Shown here: positions 23,358 to 32,612 of the stretch, piece by piece
Layout of the letters: the number at the start of each line of letters is the position of its first letter
How positions within the stretch are numbered: position 1 is the first letter of the stretch
NCBI GenBank assembly: GCA_006503535.1
Contig: QYRS01000005.1
Location: 1,674,001-1,738,000 of the forward strand
Direction of reading: 5' to 3'
DNA length: 64,000 nucleotides
From: Arthrinium phaeospermum
Taxonomy: Eukaryota > Ascomycota > Sordariomycetes > Amphisphaeriales > Apiosporaceae
The notes under the pieces: model-generated
The model's input: only the letters and a program-made list of their open reading frames with translations
Told to the model about the DNA's origin: nothing
Database searches by the model: none
Program-made: the position numbers and the translations under genes

Positions 23358-24041
23358 CCTGGCGCAACAGACGAATTCCCTGCCAGCGACGTCGATCCTT
23401 GTTCAGCGAGCATCCTGCGAGGTATGTTCGCAACAACAACTATTTATTACGGCATTTCCAAGTTGAATATTTGAAAAAGACACGAAGTTACCTGCCCAAT
23501 TGAGGATGAAGGGAGGAGTGGCGACGTCGGAGAGTCACTGGAATGATAAGAGAAGTGGATTCCAGCACCGCACTTAAGCAAATAAGCCGAGCGGCCGGCT
23601 GACCGCGGGTTGACGGAGATCGCCCTGTTCCATTTTGAGGCTCAGGGGTCACGGGTCACAGGTGCTGGGTAAGTTCAGGCCCCAAATAAGTGGCGCGTCG
23701 AGGGAGGTGCACGTGCCGCACATCTGGGCCAGGAAGGCCAAGTTAACAAGGGGCCTAGCGCGACGCGCTCCCTGAGAAAACCACTTTAAACCAGACGCGT
23801 TTGATCGCGGCCGACCCGAGACCTGGACACTGCACGCGCTGCACCGCGCATTCCCTTTTTTTACTTATTAAATCGCTAGCATCTGGAACTGCCAGCATAG
23901 TACTTGCTCCCCTTTCACATCAATGATACATCGGGCGTAAACTTGCAACTCTGCACCTTCCCAAACTTCTATCCGCCTTCTTCCTTCCTGCTCAATTGCA
24001 CGTTTCAGAGTCATTGTACGTTTCTTATACACAAGCAAACC
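23358..24041. promoter_or_regulatory. Divergent promoter, Moco sulfurase / cdc6
   Basis: These 684 bp hold both promoters. Four MCB-core elements lie between 23694 and 23838. A CACGTG E-box is at 23709-23714, and two GCCARG hexamers lie near 23729-23741. No ORF is supported. Confidence 0.6.
23694..23838. promoter_or_regulatory. Cluster of four MCB/E2F-type ACGCG elements upstream of cdc6
   Basis: CGCGT is at 23694-23698, ACGCG at 23763-23767, a full ACGCGT box at 23795-23800 and ACGCG at 23834-23838. All lie about 200-350 bp upstream of the cdc6 ATG. In yeasts, MBF binds ACGCGT to drive G1/S genes, including the fission-yeast orthologue cdc18. Fungal MBF control here is inferred from the motifs alone. 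Confidence 0.55.
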
Positions 24042-25910
24042 ATGGCACGCAGTGTACTTGGAAAGAGGACCCGGTCCTCGAGGGAGCCTGAAGTCGAGCT
24101 TTCCACAAAGCGAATCACGCGCCAGACTCGCAGTCTCCTGATCAATGACGAGAACTCCGACCCTACGACAGTCACCATTGCAGAAGACTCGCAGGAAACG
24201 GAACCAACAGGAGTGGTGGAGGAAATCACCGAGGAGTCTCTCGCACGCACGCCTTCCTCCAAGGAGGCCACTTGCCCACCACCAACAGCGAGTACGCAGG
24301 CCCGAAAGGTCGACCGCAACCCCCTCACTCCAAGCACGCCTCGATTTCGCGATGCACTTGCCAAGGCGCCTGTTACACCTCGCCACCGTGTAATGTCCGT
24401 GGGGAAATTCTCCAAGCGCCTTACTCCTCAAACACCTGCCACGCCAACCTCGCAACAAACAATCTACCACCTTGCACGGCAATTATTCTCTCGCAGCTCC
24501 GATCCGGGCCAACTGGTCGGAAGGGACGATGAGCGTCAGCAATTAAGGGACTTTATTGCGCGATGCTCGACAGCCCAACCAAGTGGGTGCATTTATGTCA
24601 GCGGGCCTCCGGGCACCGGCAAGAGCGCAATGGTCAACGAGATCACCCAGGAAGTGGTAAAGTCTCGCGACGTGAAGAAGGCCTACATCAACTGCATGAG
24701 CATCAAATCCTCCAAAGACCTGTACGCGACTCTCCTGGATCTGCTTTGCGATAAGACCGATACCGCAGAGGTCGACGCGGCTGCCACCCTCCAGAAACTC
24801 TTCATGCCTCGCAAGAAGACCTCCGATGTCTACCTGATCGTCTTGGATGAAATTGACCATATCCTGACGCTGGACTTGGAAAGCCTGTATCGAGTTTTCG
24901 AGTGGTCGATGGGGAAGAACTCGCGGCTCATGCTGGTTGGGATTGCCAATGCTCTGGACCTCACAGATCGATTTCTGCCCCGACTCAAGTCTCGAAACCT
25001 TAAGCCTGAGCTTCTCCCATTTCTTCCATACACCGCCCTACAAATCAAAACCATCATCACGGCGCGACTGAAATCATTGGTACCGGAGGGTGCCCCACTG
25101 CCCTTTATCCACCCAGCGGCGATTGAGCTGTGTTCGCGCAAGGTGTCAAGCCAGACGGGGGATTTGCGCAAAGCCTTTGAGATCTGCCGCCGAGCCATCG
25201 ATCTCGTCGAAATGGAAACCAAGCAGAAACACGACGCGGAGATTAGAGAGAAGATCCTCCTTGCCAGCCCATCGCGCAAAGTTTTGGGGGAAAACATCAA
25301 CCTGTCATCACCATCCAGAGGCACATCACACAAGGGACATGCCGAGACTTTACTTGCCTCTTTAAAGGAACTTTCCGTGGAAACAGCCCCTCGAGTCACC
25401 ATAGCTCATCTCAACAAGATAACCGCAGCTGCGTTCAGCAACGGAACTAGCCAGCGACTCAAGACCCTTAATCTCCAACAAAAGGCAGCGCTGTGCTCCC
25501 TGCTTGTTTTGGAAAAGCGCAACCGGGCATCCAAGGCGTCGTCTATTCTATCGACTCCATCCAAGCAACATGTCACCGCGCCTAGCATCAAAACTTTGTA
25601 CGACGCTTACTGCCTTCTATGTACACAAGATTCCGTGCTTCATCCTCTCTCCAGCTCCGAGTTCCGGGAAGTGATGAGCAGCTTGGAAACCCTGTCGCTA
25701 GTGAGCGCTGTGGATGGCAAGACGGGATCGTTCATCGGGTCACAAACCCCAAGTAAAAGGGGGAAGAAGGCAGGATTCGGTGCCAGTGCCGGGCTTGCTG
25801 ACGAGAAGAGGGTCGCTAGCTGTGTTGGTGAGAAGGAACTGGAGCAGGCAGTGGAGGGTGTTGGTGCTGGCATTTTGCAACGCATTTTGAGCGGGGAGGC
25901 GTTAAACTAG
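24042..25910 (+). CDS. cdc6: DNA replication licensing ATPase Cdc6/Cdc18
   Basis: This is a single exon of 622 aa. I chose ATG 24042 for its AAACCATGG context and because the upstream extension is leader-like. The N-terminus is basic and disordered, with a run of CDK-type sites (LTPSTPR about 95-101, VTPRHR, LTPQTPATP), as expected for cell-cycle degradation control. The AAA+ core has Walker A GPPGTGKS (188-195), Walker B LIVLDEID (265-272) and a sensor segment, GIANALD (about 300). ORC1/CDC6-type lid residues and a winged-helix region follow near 490-600 (LKTLNLQQKAALCSLL, SLIKTLYDAY-like). Cdc6 binds ORC at origins and loads Mcm2-7 with Cdt1 in G1. Orc1 is excluded because there is no BAH domain and the length is short. 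Confidence 0.95.
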   Translation: MARSVLGKRTRSSREPEVELSTKRITRQTRSLLINDENSDPTTVTIAEDSQETEPTGVVEEITEESLARTPSSKEATCPPPTASTQARKVDRNPLTPSTPRFRDALAKAPVTPRHRVMSVGKFSKRLTPQTPATPTSQQTIYHLARQLFSRSSDPGQLVGRDDERQQLRDFIARCSTAQPSGCIYVSGPPGTGKSAMVNEITQEVVKSRDVKKAYINCMSIKSSKDLYATLLDLLCDKTDTAEVDAAATLQKLFMPRKKTSDVYLIVLDEIDHILTLDLESLYRVFEWSMGKNSRLMLVGIANALDLTDRFLPRLKSRNLKPELLPFLPYTALQIKTIITARLKSLVPEGAPLPFIHPAAIELCSRKVSSQTGDLRKAFEICRRAIDLVEMETKQKHDAEIREKILLASPSRKVLGENINLSSPSRGTSHKGHAETLLASLKELSVETAPRVTIAHLNKITAAAFSNGTSQRLKTLNLQQKAALCSLLVLEKRNRASKASSILSTPSKQHVTAPSIKTLYDAYCLLCTQDSVLHPLSSSEFREVMSSLETLSLVSAVDGKTGSFIGSQTPSKRGKKAGFGASAGLADEKRVASCVGEKELEQAVEGVGAGILQRILSGEALN

Positions 25911-27169
25911 ATTCGACGGTTTGGGCTATTTGTTTGATAAACTGGGTGTCTTTCAGCGCGGCGTTTGGGCTAATTCCTGCCATCGAAGCATTGTGGGAGT
26001 TTACATATAGGTATAGGAGTTTGGCGTTTTGATACCGAAGAGGGGAGGATGCCTGCATGCTGCAGTAGTGTAATAATGAACAATCAATGACCATCTGGAT
26101 TGCCCTCGAAGTTTTCGGCGTTTTATGGCCCCTGGTTCTTCTAGATTCGGCTCCTTGCGTTAGAAAAACAAGCAAGCTTTGCCAAGCTTGACATCATCAA
26201 GGGGGCTGCCGCCATTATGCCGGTATTGTGTTACTCTAAATCTCAAGGGTTTCCCATGAACGCCAGAACGCAGGACGGTGGCAAGCAATCCGGATATATG
26301 CTCACCGGCCTTTTGAGACGATCGATCTCTTACCCAAGGAGGACGTTCATCATATTTGTATCAATCGAAACCAAACGTCTCCAGCGCCAGGCAGCTGATG
26401 ATCCCGCGCCAGCCTTTATTTCTGGCGTATGTACCTACGGTGCGGCCTTTCCTCCGGCAGATCTGATTCGCCGCTTCCGTTTTACGCATAAACGTAGAAG
26501 ATGGTGAAATGCTCCGAGTGTCAACGCCGACGAGCGTGATGACAACACAAGAGCTGTACAACACTTAATGAGGCCAAGTTGTATTATATACTGTCATTGG
26601 ATTCTCTTGGCTCTCTGTTCAGTAAGATTTGTTACAGTGCCTATTGCCCGACTAGTAAGCTGTTTCATGCTAAAAAACCCAGGTGTATGTACTCGAGATA
26701 TAGTAATGTGGATTATATATTCTGATCCCTTGCGCTCGGGGGTTTGTTTCGGGAATAAGGCCAGTGACGGCTGGGCAGTTCACCATGTAGTCATGGTGGT
26801 ACGGGCAGCAGTCTGACCACCTATTACTTAATCGTGAGCTGCGAATAGCAGCTTGAATGACTGAAAACCGGCTTCGTTATCCACATCCCAACCCGTTGCG
26901 TTTCATCTATTGATTCTACCAACATCCACAACCGGTACCTTATATAAATAGGCAGGACCTTGTCTACAGATCCTTGGTAAGTCATGTGCCTGCAGAGATA
27001 GGCGTGGATGTTGGTCAGTAAACGTGGTGAACACGTTTTAGTCAAACCTGTCACATCACAGCATCGCAGAGGCATATCGTCGGCGGACGGTTTCCATCAC
27101 GTAATCTGGAACAAGTCGCTAAAAAGCTTGCATACCTTAGGTACATGTACGGATAGCTGGAGAGGGACG

Positions 27170-27832
27170 GCCAGGCAGATGCTTTTCTTGTGGCACCGCA
27201 TCAAATGCATGGGTCCAGGTGCCAGGACTGGGACATCCATCGCCGTTAGACGGCCCACGGTCCTAGTTCGACCCGACGGGGGGAACCATCGCACTACCTA
27301 CTCAATTTAGGTCCACGCTACCGTACACATCGTCCGATTTGAGAGGACCAGGCGAGCCAGGGCACCTTTTCCCCAACCACCAACCCCAACAGAGGTAATA
27401 TTGCCCTGATCCCACATGGTTGCTGTTCAGGGCCCGTTACAGATCATAGCAGTCCAATCCATCAAATCAATCAGCTTGACAAGCCACAACTGGATGAAGA
27501 CGGATGCCCTGTATCTAGTATTACATGCTTACCTAGTCTTTGCTTCTCGTTTTTCTCTTTCTCATCCTGGGAATAGGCCGGGTTTGAACGAGCGAGAAGA
27601 GAATCTCCGGATCCTCGTAAGGTTGTTCCGACCGCTTGGCAGGTTATATGTACCAGCCAAGTACCCGAAACGTGACAAGCGCCAGGCGTGGATTTTCCTG
27701 ACCCCCGCGATTGAAAGTCAAGTCAAGACAGCGAGAAGCCCCAGAACCCCTCGAGTTATTAATACCAAGTGATGGCTATCTCTTGGCACCCGCTGCCCAG
27801 TCTTTCCTACCAAGACCCTCCTACAGCTTGGC
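27170..27832. promoter_or_regulatory. Cluster of eight GCCARG (PacC-type) sites upstream of palF
   Basis: GCCAGG is at 27170, 27221, 27356 and 27681. GCCAAG is at 27656. CTTGGC, the reverse orientation of GCCAAG, is at 27635, 27782 and 27827. About 0.7 would be expected by chance in 660 bp at even base composition. PacC/Rim101 recognises GCCARG, and palF acts upstream of PacC, so feedback is a reasonable inference. Confidence 0.5.
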
Positions 27833-28070
27833 ACATGCAACACCCAAGCCCTTGTGAACCCGAACTGATCCAAGAGATAATTGAATCAATCAACTGATTC
27901 TCGGCATTTTCCTGCCCGCCGGCTGTTCTTGTTCTTTTCCTACCAATTCGCTTCCCGACGCCGTCTCGCTGTCGCTGTCGGCGTCGCTGCCTTGACTGCG
28001 CGACGCAGCCCCCTTTAGGCCGCGTTCGCTCAGCTCACCCACACTGCTGCTGGCCCATCGCCAACGAACG

Positions 28071-28094
28071 CCCGCCCGCCCGCCCGCCCGCCCG
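28071..28094. repeat. (CCCG)6 tetranucleotide repeat near the palF start
   Basis: Six CCCG units lie about 190 bp before the palF ATG. The minus strand carries six GGG runs spaced by single C residues, so it could form G-quadruplexes. Confidence 0.85.
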
Positions 28095-28284
28095 AGTCAG
28101 ACGCGTGGCCCTCCCCCCCAAGGAATGGTCGCGCGACAACCTCCCACCCAGCGCCATCCACGATAATCCTCATCCGTCCATAGTCCCAGAACGAGCGCGC
28201 GCGAACGACGACAGGCCCCTCGTGTGGTGTCATGTGTGGCACGCACAACGCCGTCCGGGTAATATAGAGAGATAATTAGCATAG

Positions 28285-30789
28285 ATGGGTGCTACCGTCG
28301 ACCGAACTGCCGACCTGCCGCTTGAAGATCAGCCGTCAAAGGCCTCGTCGTTCTTCTCGCGCTGGACCCTGCCCCTTCGCTCGCGAACCCGCAACCTCGC
28401 CGACTTTCATGTCCGACCCGACGAGCCGCACCGCCAGTACTCGGCCGGCGACCATGTCACCGGCTCCATCGTCCTGACCGTCATCAAACCCGTTCGCATC
28501 ACCCATCTGACGGTCGCCCTGCATGGCTTCGTCCGCGTCTTCAAAAACGCCGGGGCCGCCGCCCAACTGGCCCCCATCAATCCGGCTCACATACCCCACG
28601 ACGGAAACAAGAACTTCCGGTACTACGGCAACGGGCAGGCCTCTCTCTTCCAGGACGAACAGGTACTTTGCGGCGAGGGCAGGTTGGCGGCAAGGAAATG
28701 GGAATTCAAATTCGACCTCATCTTTCCATCCAAAGGACTGCCAAGCAGTATTGATGTAGGTTCCTCTATCGCACCCCCTCCCCACTTTGGCTCGTTTGCT
28801 CATTGCTAGTAGTTCGAACGGGGCACAATATCGTATATGATCACGGCTACGTTAACGCGGCCAACCACCATGGCGCCGACAACAAGTGTGGAAAGGAAAA
28901 TCTCACTGATAGAAAAGGTTGATATTGGCTTGCTGTCGCCGCCGCGAGAGAGGAACGTAACGATGCAGGCAATGCATAAGCGGGCGAAACGGAAACGGGC
29001 TGCCAACTCAACGGCGACAGGGGCAAACCAAAGAGACTCCGCTTCAACGGATACCCCCGAGCCGGCTTCTGACATGGACTCGACCAGGGCCAACGAAAAC
29101 TCAAACGACGGCTCGGTTACGGTCGAGGATTATGCTCGTCCATTGTATGATGGGCTAGGCCTGCCACGCAGTCCCATCCAGAGTGACATGCAGAGCGAGA
29201 TCAGCGGGGACAGCGCTGCTAGCAACACTAGCAACTATTTCCGGGGAACCGAGGTCAGCGCCGGGTCAGCCAACGGTAGCAAGTACTCGGGGCCTGCAGC
29301 AGAGGTGGCAGGCCGCGAAATCACCGCTACAGTGGAACTTCTCAAAGGTGGTTGTTTACCTGGAGATTTGCTGCCCGTCAGGATCAAGATCCACCACAAC
29401 CGCCGCATCAAGAGTCTTCACGGCATTATTGTCACCTTTTACAGGCAGGGCCGCGTCGACTACGCACCGCCGGCATCCATGTTCAAAGAGCTGTCCGAGG
29501 AAGATGCAAAACGTCTCGAGCGAGAGGAATACTATCCAAAATCCAAGACTGGTTTAGGCGGCCTTTCGCTGTCATCCGCGGGGTCTTGCAGCGTGTTTCG
29601 AAAAGACTTGTCCCAGTCTGTTGCGCCTCTAATCATCGATCCGACCAGTTTGTCAGCCATCATCACCACATCAGTGAGGGTACCCGAGGATGTCTTTCCT
29701 AGTATAAGAGGCGTCCCGGGTGGCTTGATCAGTTTCAAGTATTATGTGGAAGTGGTGATTGACCTGGGCGGAAGGCTGGCTGGCCAAACCCAGCTTGGTT
29801 CACAGCCGCCCGGCCGTATGGGGTCTGTGTCTGTTCCCGCCGGACCTGCGTCGCCCCTGGTTGGCTCCCACGAGAACAACGTCAGCAGGCTTGCCAATTG
29901 GAATGGAACCATTGTCGATACGGACCATATTCGTCGCGAGAAGGGTGTCATCTACGTTCCCATCGAGGTCGTGGTGGGCAGTGTCGATAGCAACCGCACA
30001 CGGGGCAAGGCCGTGGTACGACCTGAACTCACCTTGCAGTCCCCTTCCAACCAGGGGTTTACCACGGAAGCGGACCAACCCGACTATACTTGGCAAAATG
30101 CCCCAGATGACGAGTATTATGACGAGACGGGAGAATACATATCCCCTTTCGAAGATACGCAGAGTTACTTCCCCTCTCCAGGCGCACACCCAATAACATA
30201 CCACGAACTCCAACGGCAAGAGTCACATCGGAGAGATTCGCAAGAACCGCAAGCGCCGGCCTATGTAGCCCCACCGCAAATACCCGATCCAACTGGGTTG
30301 ACGGAAAAGGAACGTGTACGGCAGGCCGAGATGCGACTGTTGCCCAGTCAGCCCCCTCCTGCGGGGCCCGAGTCTGCCGCAGGGCCCTCTCGTGCATCGG
30401 CACCCGGGTCGTCTACTGCGCCACCTATGGCATTGGGTGGCAGCCTGGATGGTCCTTCGGCACCTACCCTGACAGACCTATCATCAGCAGCTTCTGCCCA
30501 CCCGACAGAGGATAAGCAGGAGATGGAGAGGCGCCGCTTGTTGGAAGAGGCCAGTGCACCCCCAGAAGTCCCGGAAGAATATACCAATGGCGGTCCTTCG
30601 GCGCCACCCCTGGATTTCGCCGGTCCTTCTGGAAGCCAGGAGCACGAACCCTCGGCACCCAATTTCGACGAGGGAGGTTCGTACGGTGCACACGACTTCC
30701 TCTCTGACAGTGTCGCGGGCCCTTCTAACGGCCATCCCCCTTACCGAAACAACCACGGGAGGGAACCGCTGCCGAAATACGAACGATGA
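28285..30789 (+). CDS. palF: pH-response arrestin PalF/RIM8
   Basis: Exon 1 (28285-28755) and exon 2 (28813-30789) are joined in phase 0 over a 57-nt intron (donor GTAGGT, acceptor GTAG), giving about 815 aa. Arrestin-N begins with NLADFHVRPDEPHRQY and continues through VKPVRITHLTVALHGFVR, FRYYGNG and LFQDE. The junction rebuilds SSIDFERGTISYMITATLTRP. Arrestin-C spans about 330-510, with GCLPGDLLPVRIKIHHN and SVRVPEDVFPSI. These are recognisable PalF/Rim8 signatures. The protein binds the PalH receptor tail at the plasma membrane and links it to ESCRT for alkaline activation of PacC. The Ser/Pro/Glu-rich tail carries three PSAP motifs (705-708, 752-755, 770-773), which are known Vps23/Tsg101 UEV ligands. 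Its promoter is dense in PacC-type hexamers. Confidence 0.95.
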
Positions 30790-31269
30790 TTTGACGTCTG
30801 GGCGTTGTCGGGTGTAATAGACTTCATGGAATTTAGCATAGCGATTAGTTGATACCTCGGGCTGCGTATGTTTTATGAAAGCAGCAAGCATTACCAAGTC
30901 TTGTTTTGCCAAGCGGAGTTGGATTTTTTGTAACATATCTTGCATGGCACAAAGCGGAGGGCAGTTTTCCTCCACGATCAAAACGTATCGAGTGGGACGG
31001 ACGGATACAAGACGGATCTTGTCGGCTTCGGTGTAGAGAAGATAATAGAGCCTTATCTGCCAATGTGTGCTTTGATGACTGCTGCTGCCGCTTGGGCTCC
31101 TTGCAACTGCTGGACAACAACTCCCGGTTGGGATGGTTTTTATGAACCGACAGACAGGTGTGATGAACTGATGTATCGTATTCTAGTGCCTGTATATACT
31201 CGAACTCGCTTACCAAAGTGGAAGGCTTGATTCCTCAACTTGACTTCAACTTCTTCAGTTTTCTTTCAG
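30790..31269. other. palF 3' flank, no gene start resolved
   Basis: About 480 bp lie between the palF stop and the oxygenase-like frame. A first exon for the latter may be hidden here, but I could not find an ATG plus donor in the right phase. Confidence 0.4.
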
Positions 31270-32612
31270 CTGCATAGCGGCCTTCTTCCCGAGGACCCTG
31301 CCATACCTCGAGATAGATGCGCCCTCTCACACCCCCGAAGGAGAGACTATCGAGTCACCCTTGAGAGGTATAAATCCGGCCAACAAGGCCACTGCCAAGA
31401 TCAAAATCTACCAGGAGCTGACGCATGAAGAGCGTGAACGATTGGGGCTGGTTCAGCTTGGTATGCGGACAGCCATTATTAAAGGAGACCCTTCTGCTGT
31501 GATCCCTTCCTGGGCAGGTAGTTTTTCACATCAACTGGGTTCGGGAATAGACGAGGTCTTCCACCTGCTACTGGATGTGCTGCAGATACCAAACAGACTG
31601 CCCAGGTTGATGCCCTTGAACCGATATTCGTTGATCTCATCTCGGCCACGAGACTATACATTCACCAAACGCGTAGCAGGCGATAGGACTCAATCTGCGC
31701 TCAGTGTCATCAAATCCGATTGGAAGCCAACTAGCCAGGGTCGCGTTATCCTGCGGCCCAAGGACACAGACGTTCGTCGAAGCCTCGAGGGCGGAATGGT
31801 CGCACGAATGAAGCCGCAGTCCATGCGCGCCGTCTTCGGCACCTCCTCGTACCTCGCCCGCTTCCTCATGCAGTCCCTGGGCCCGGACCACAACCGTGAG
31901 TGCCGGGAGGTCTTTGCCGAGCTTCCGGATTCGGCCAAGGCGGTGACGAACGAAGAGGACTTCTGCAAGTTGTTCGCGTTGGGTGTCAATGCCCACACGC
32001 AGCGACACCGCGACACCGGGGATCTTCAGGGAGGTCTTGCGGGACTGGTGGCTTTGGGTGACCATACGGTTAATGCGGCCGCCCCTTTTCTATCGATTGC
32101 TGTTCACCGCAATTTCTACCTCTCCCTTCGGCACATGTACGAAACGCCACATTCTTTTCTTTTTCCCCTCTAGGTGATAGTCTGTGCCTACCGGGGCTCG
32201 GAATGAAAGTCCCCTACCGACCGGGTATCTGCGCCCTCTTCCGCGGCAGCGGCCTCGAGCGCATGGCGACCGGCTTCCGGGTGCCATGCACGGTTTTTCG
32301 TAATGGCCACCCACCACGATACCTTAAAAGAAAGTACGCCAGGCACGCCGAGGGAACCCTTCCGTCCCTGCCCCCCATTCCGGGGAGGAAGAGGCAAGTT
32401 CCGATCCCGACTGCCGGAGAAGAAGAGACAGAAAGGCACACGGCCCCTGAAAGCCCTGCGTCAGTAAGGGATCCGACTACGACGAGGCGGCGATCCGTTG
32501 GACGAACATGGCTCTTCACGGACCGAGAGGGCTGGCCTCGAGCAGCGAATATAGCCAGGCGGCTTGGTCGGGTGTGGCTGCAGGAGAGAATACTCTGGTT
32601 TGGATCATGTAG
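31270..32612 (+). CDS. Fungal 2OG-Fe(II) oxygenase-like protein, ends uncertain, possibly inactive
   Basis: One frame is open from the acceptor at 31269 to 32057. A 116-nt intron (G then GTGACC; acceptor CTAG) leads to 32174 onward. The 5' exon is unresolved: an in-frame TGA lies at 31241 and the next in-frame ATG is 31463. The 3' end may use a further GTAAGG donor near 32464 and stop at 32612, or run unspliced to 32709. The product resembles, from memory, a widespread ascomycete family of double-stranded beta-helix proteins related to TET/JBP-type dioxygenases. It has FALGVNAHTQRHRDTGD with the HxD pair (codons at 32006 and 32012), then GLAGLVALGD, LGMKVPYRPG and ALFRGSGLER. In relatives I recall, the last motif ends in LEH, which supplies the distal iron ligand; here it is Arg (32260-32262). 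The GDYTGGDL turn is also shortened. It could be a decaying copy or a pseudoenzyme. Confidence 0.45.

Larger units (their letters stand above)
25911..28284. promoter_or_regulatory. 3' flank of cdc6 and long palF promoter/leader
   Basis: This is a 2.4-kb noncoding stretch. The part from 26560 to 27080 is AT-richer. From 27170 to 27832 it holds eight PacC-consensus hexamers, and a (CCCG)6 tract lies at 28071-28094 close to the palF start. No gene is supported. Confidence 0.55.
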
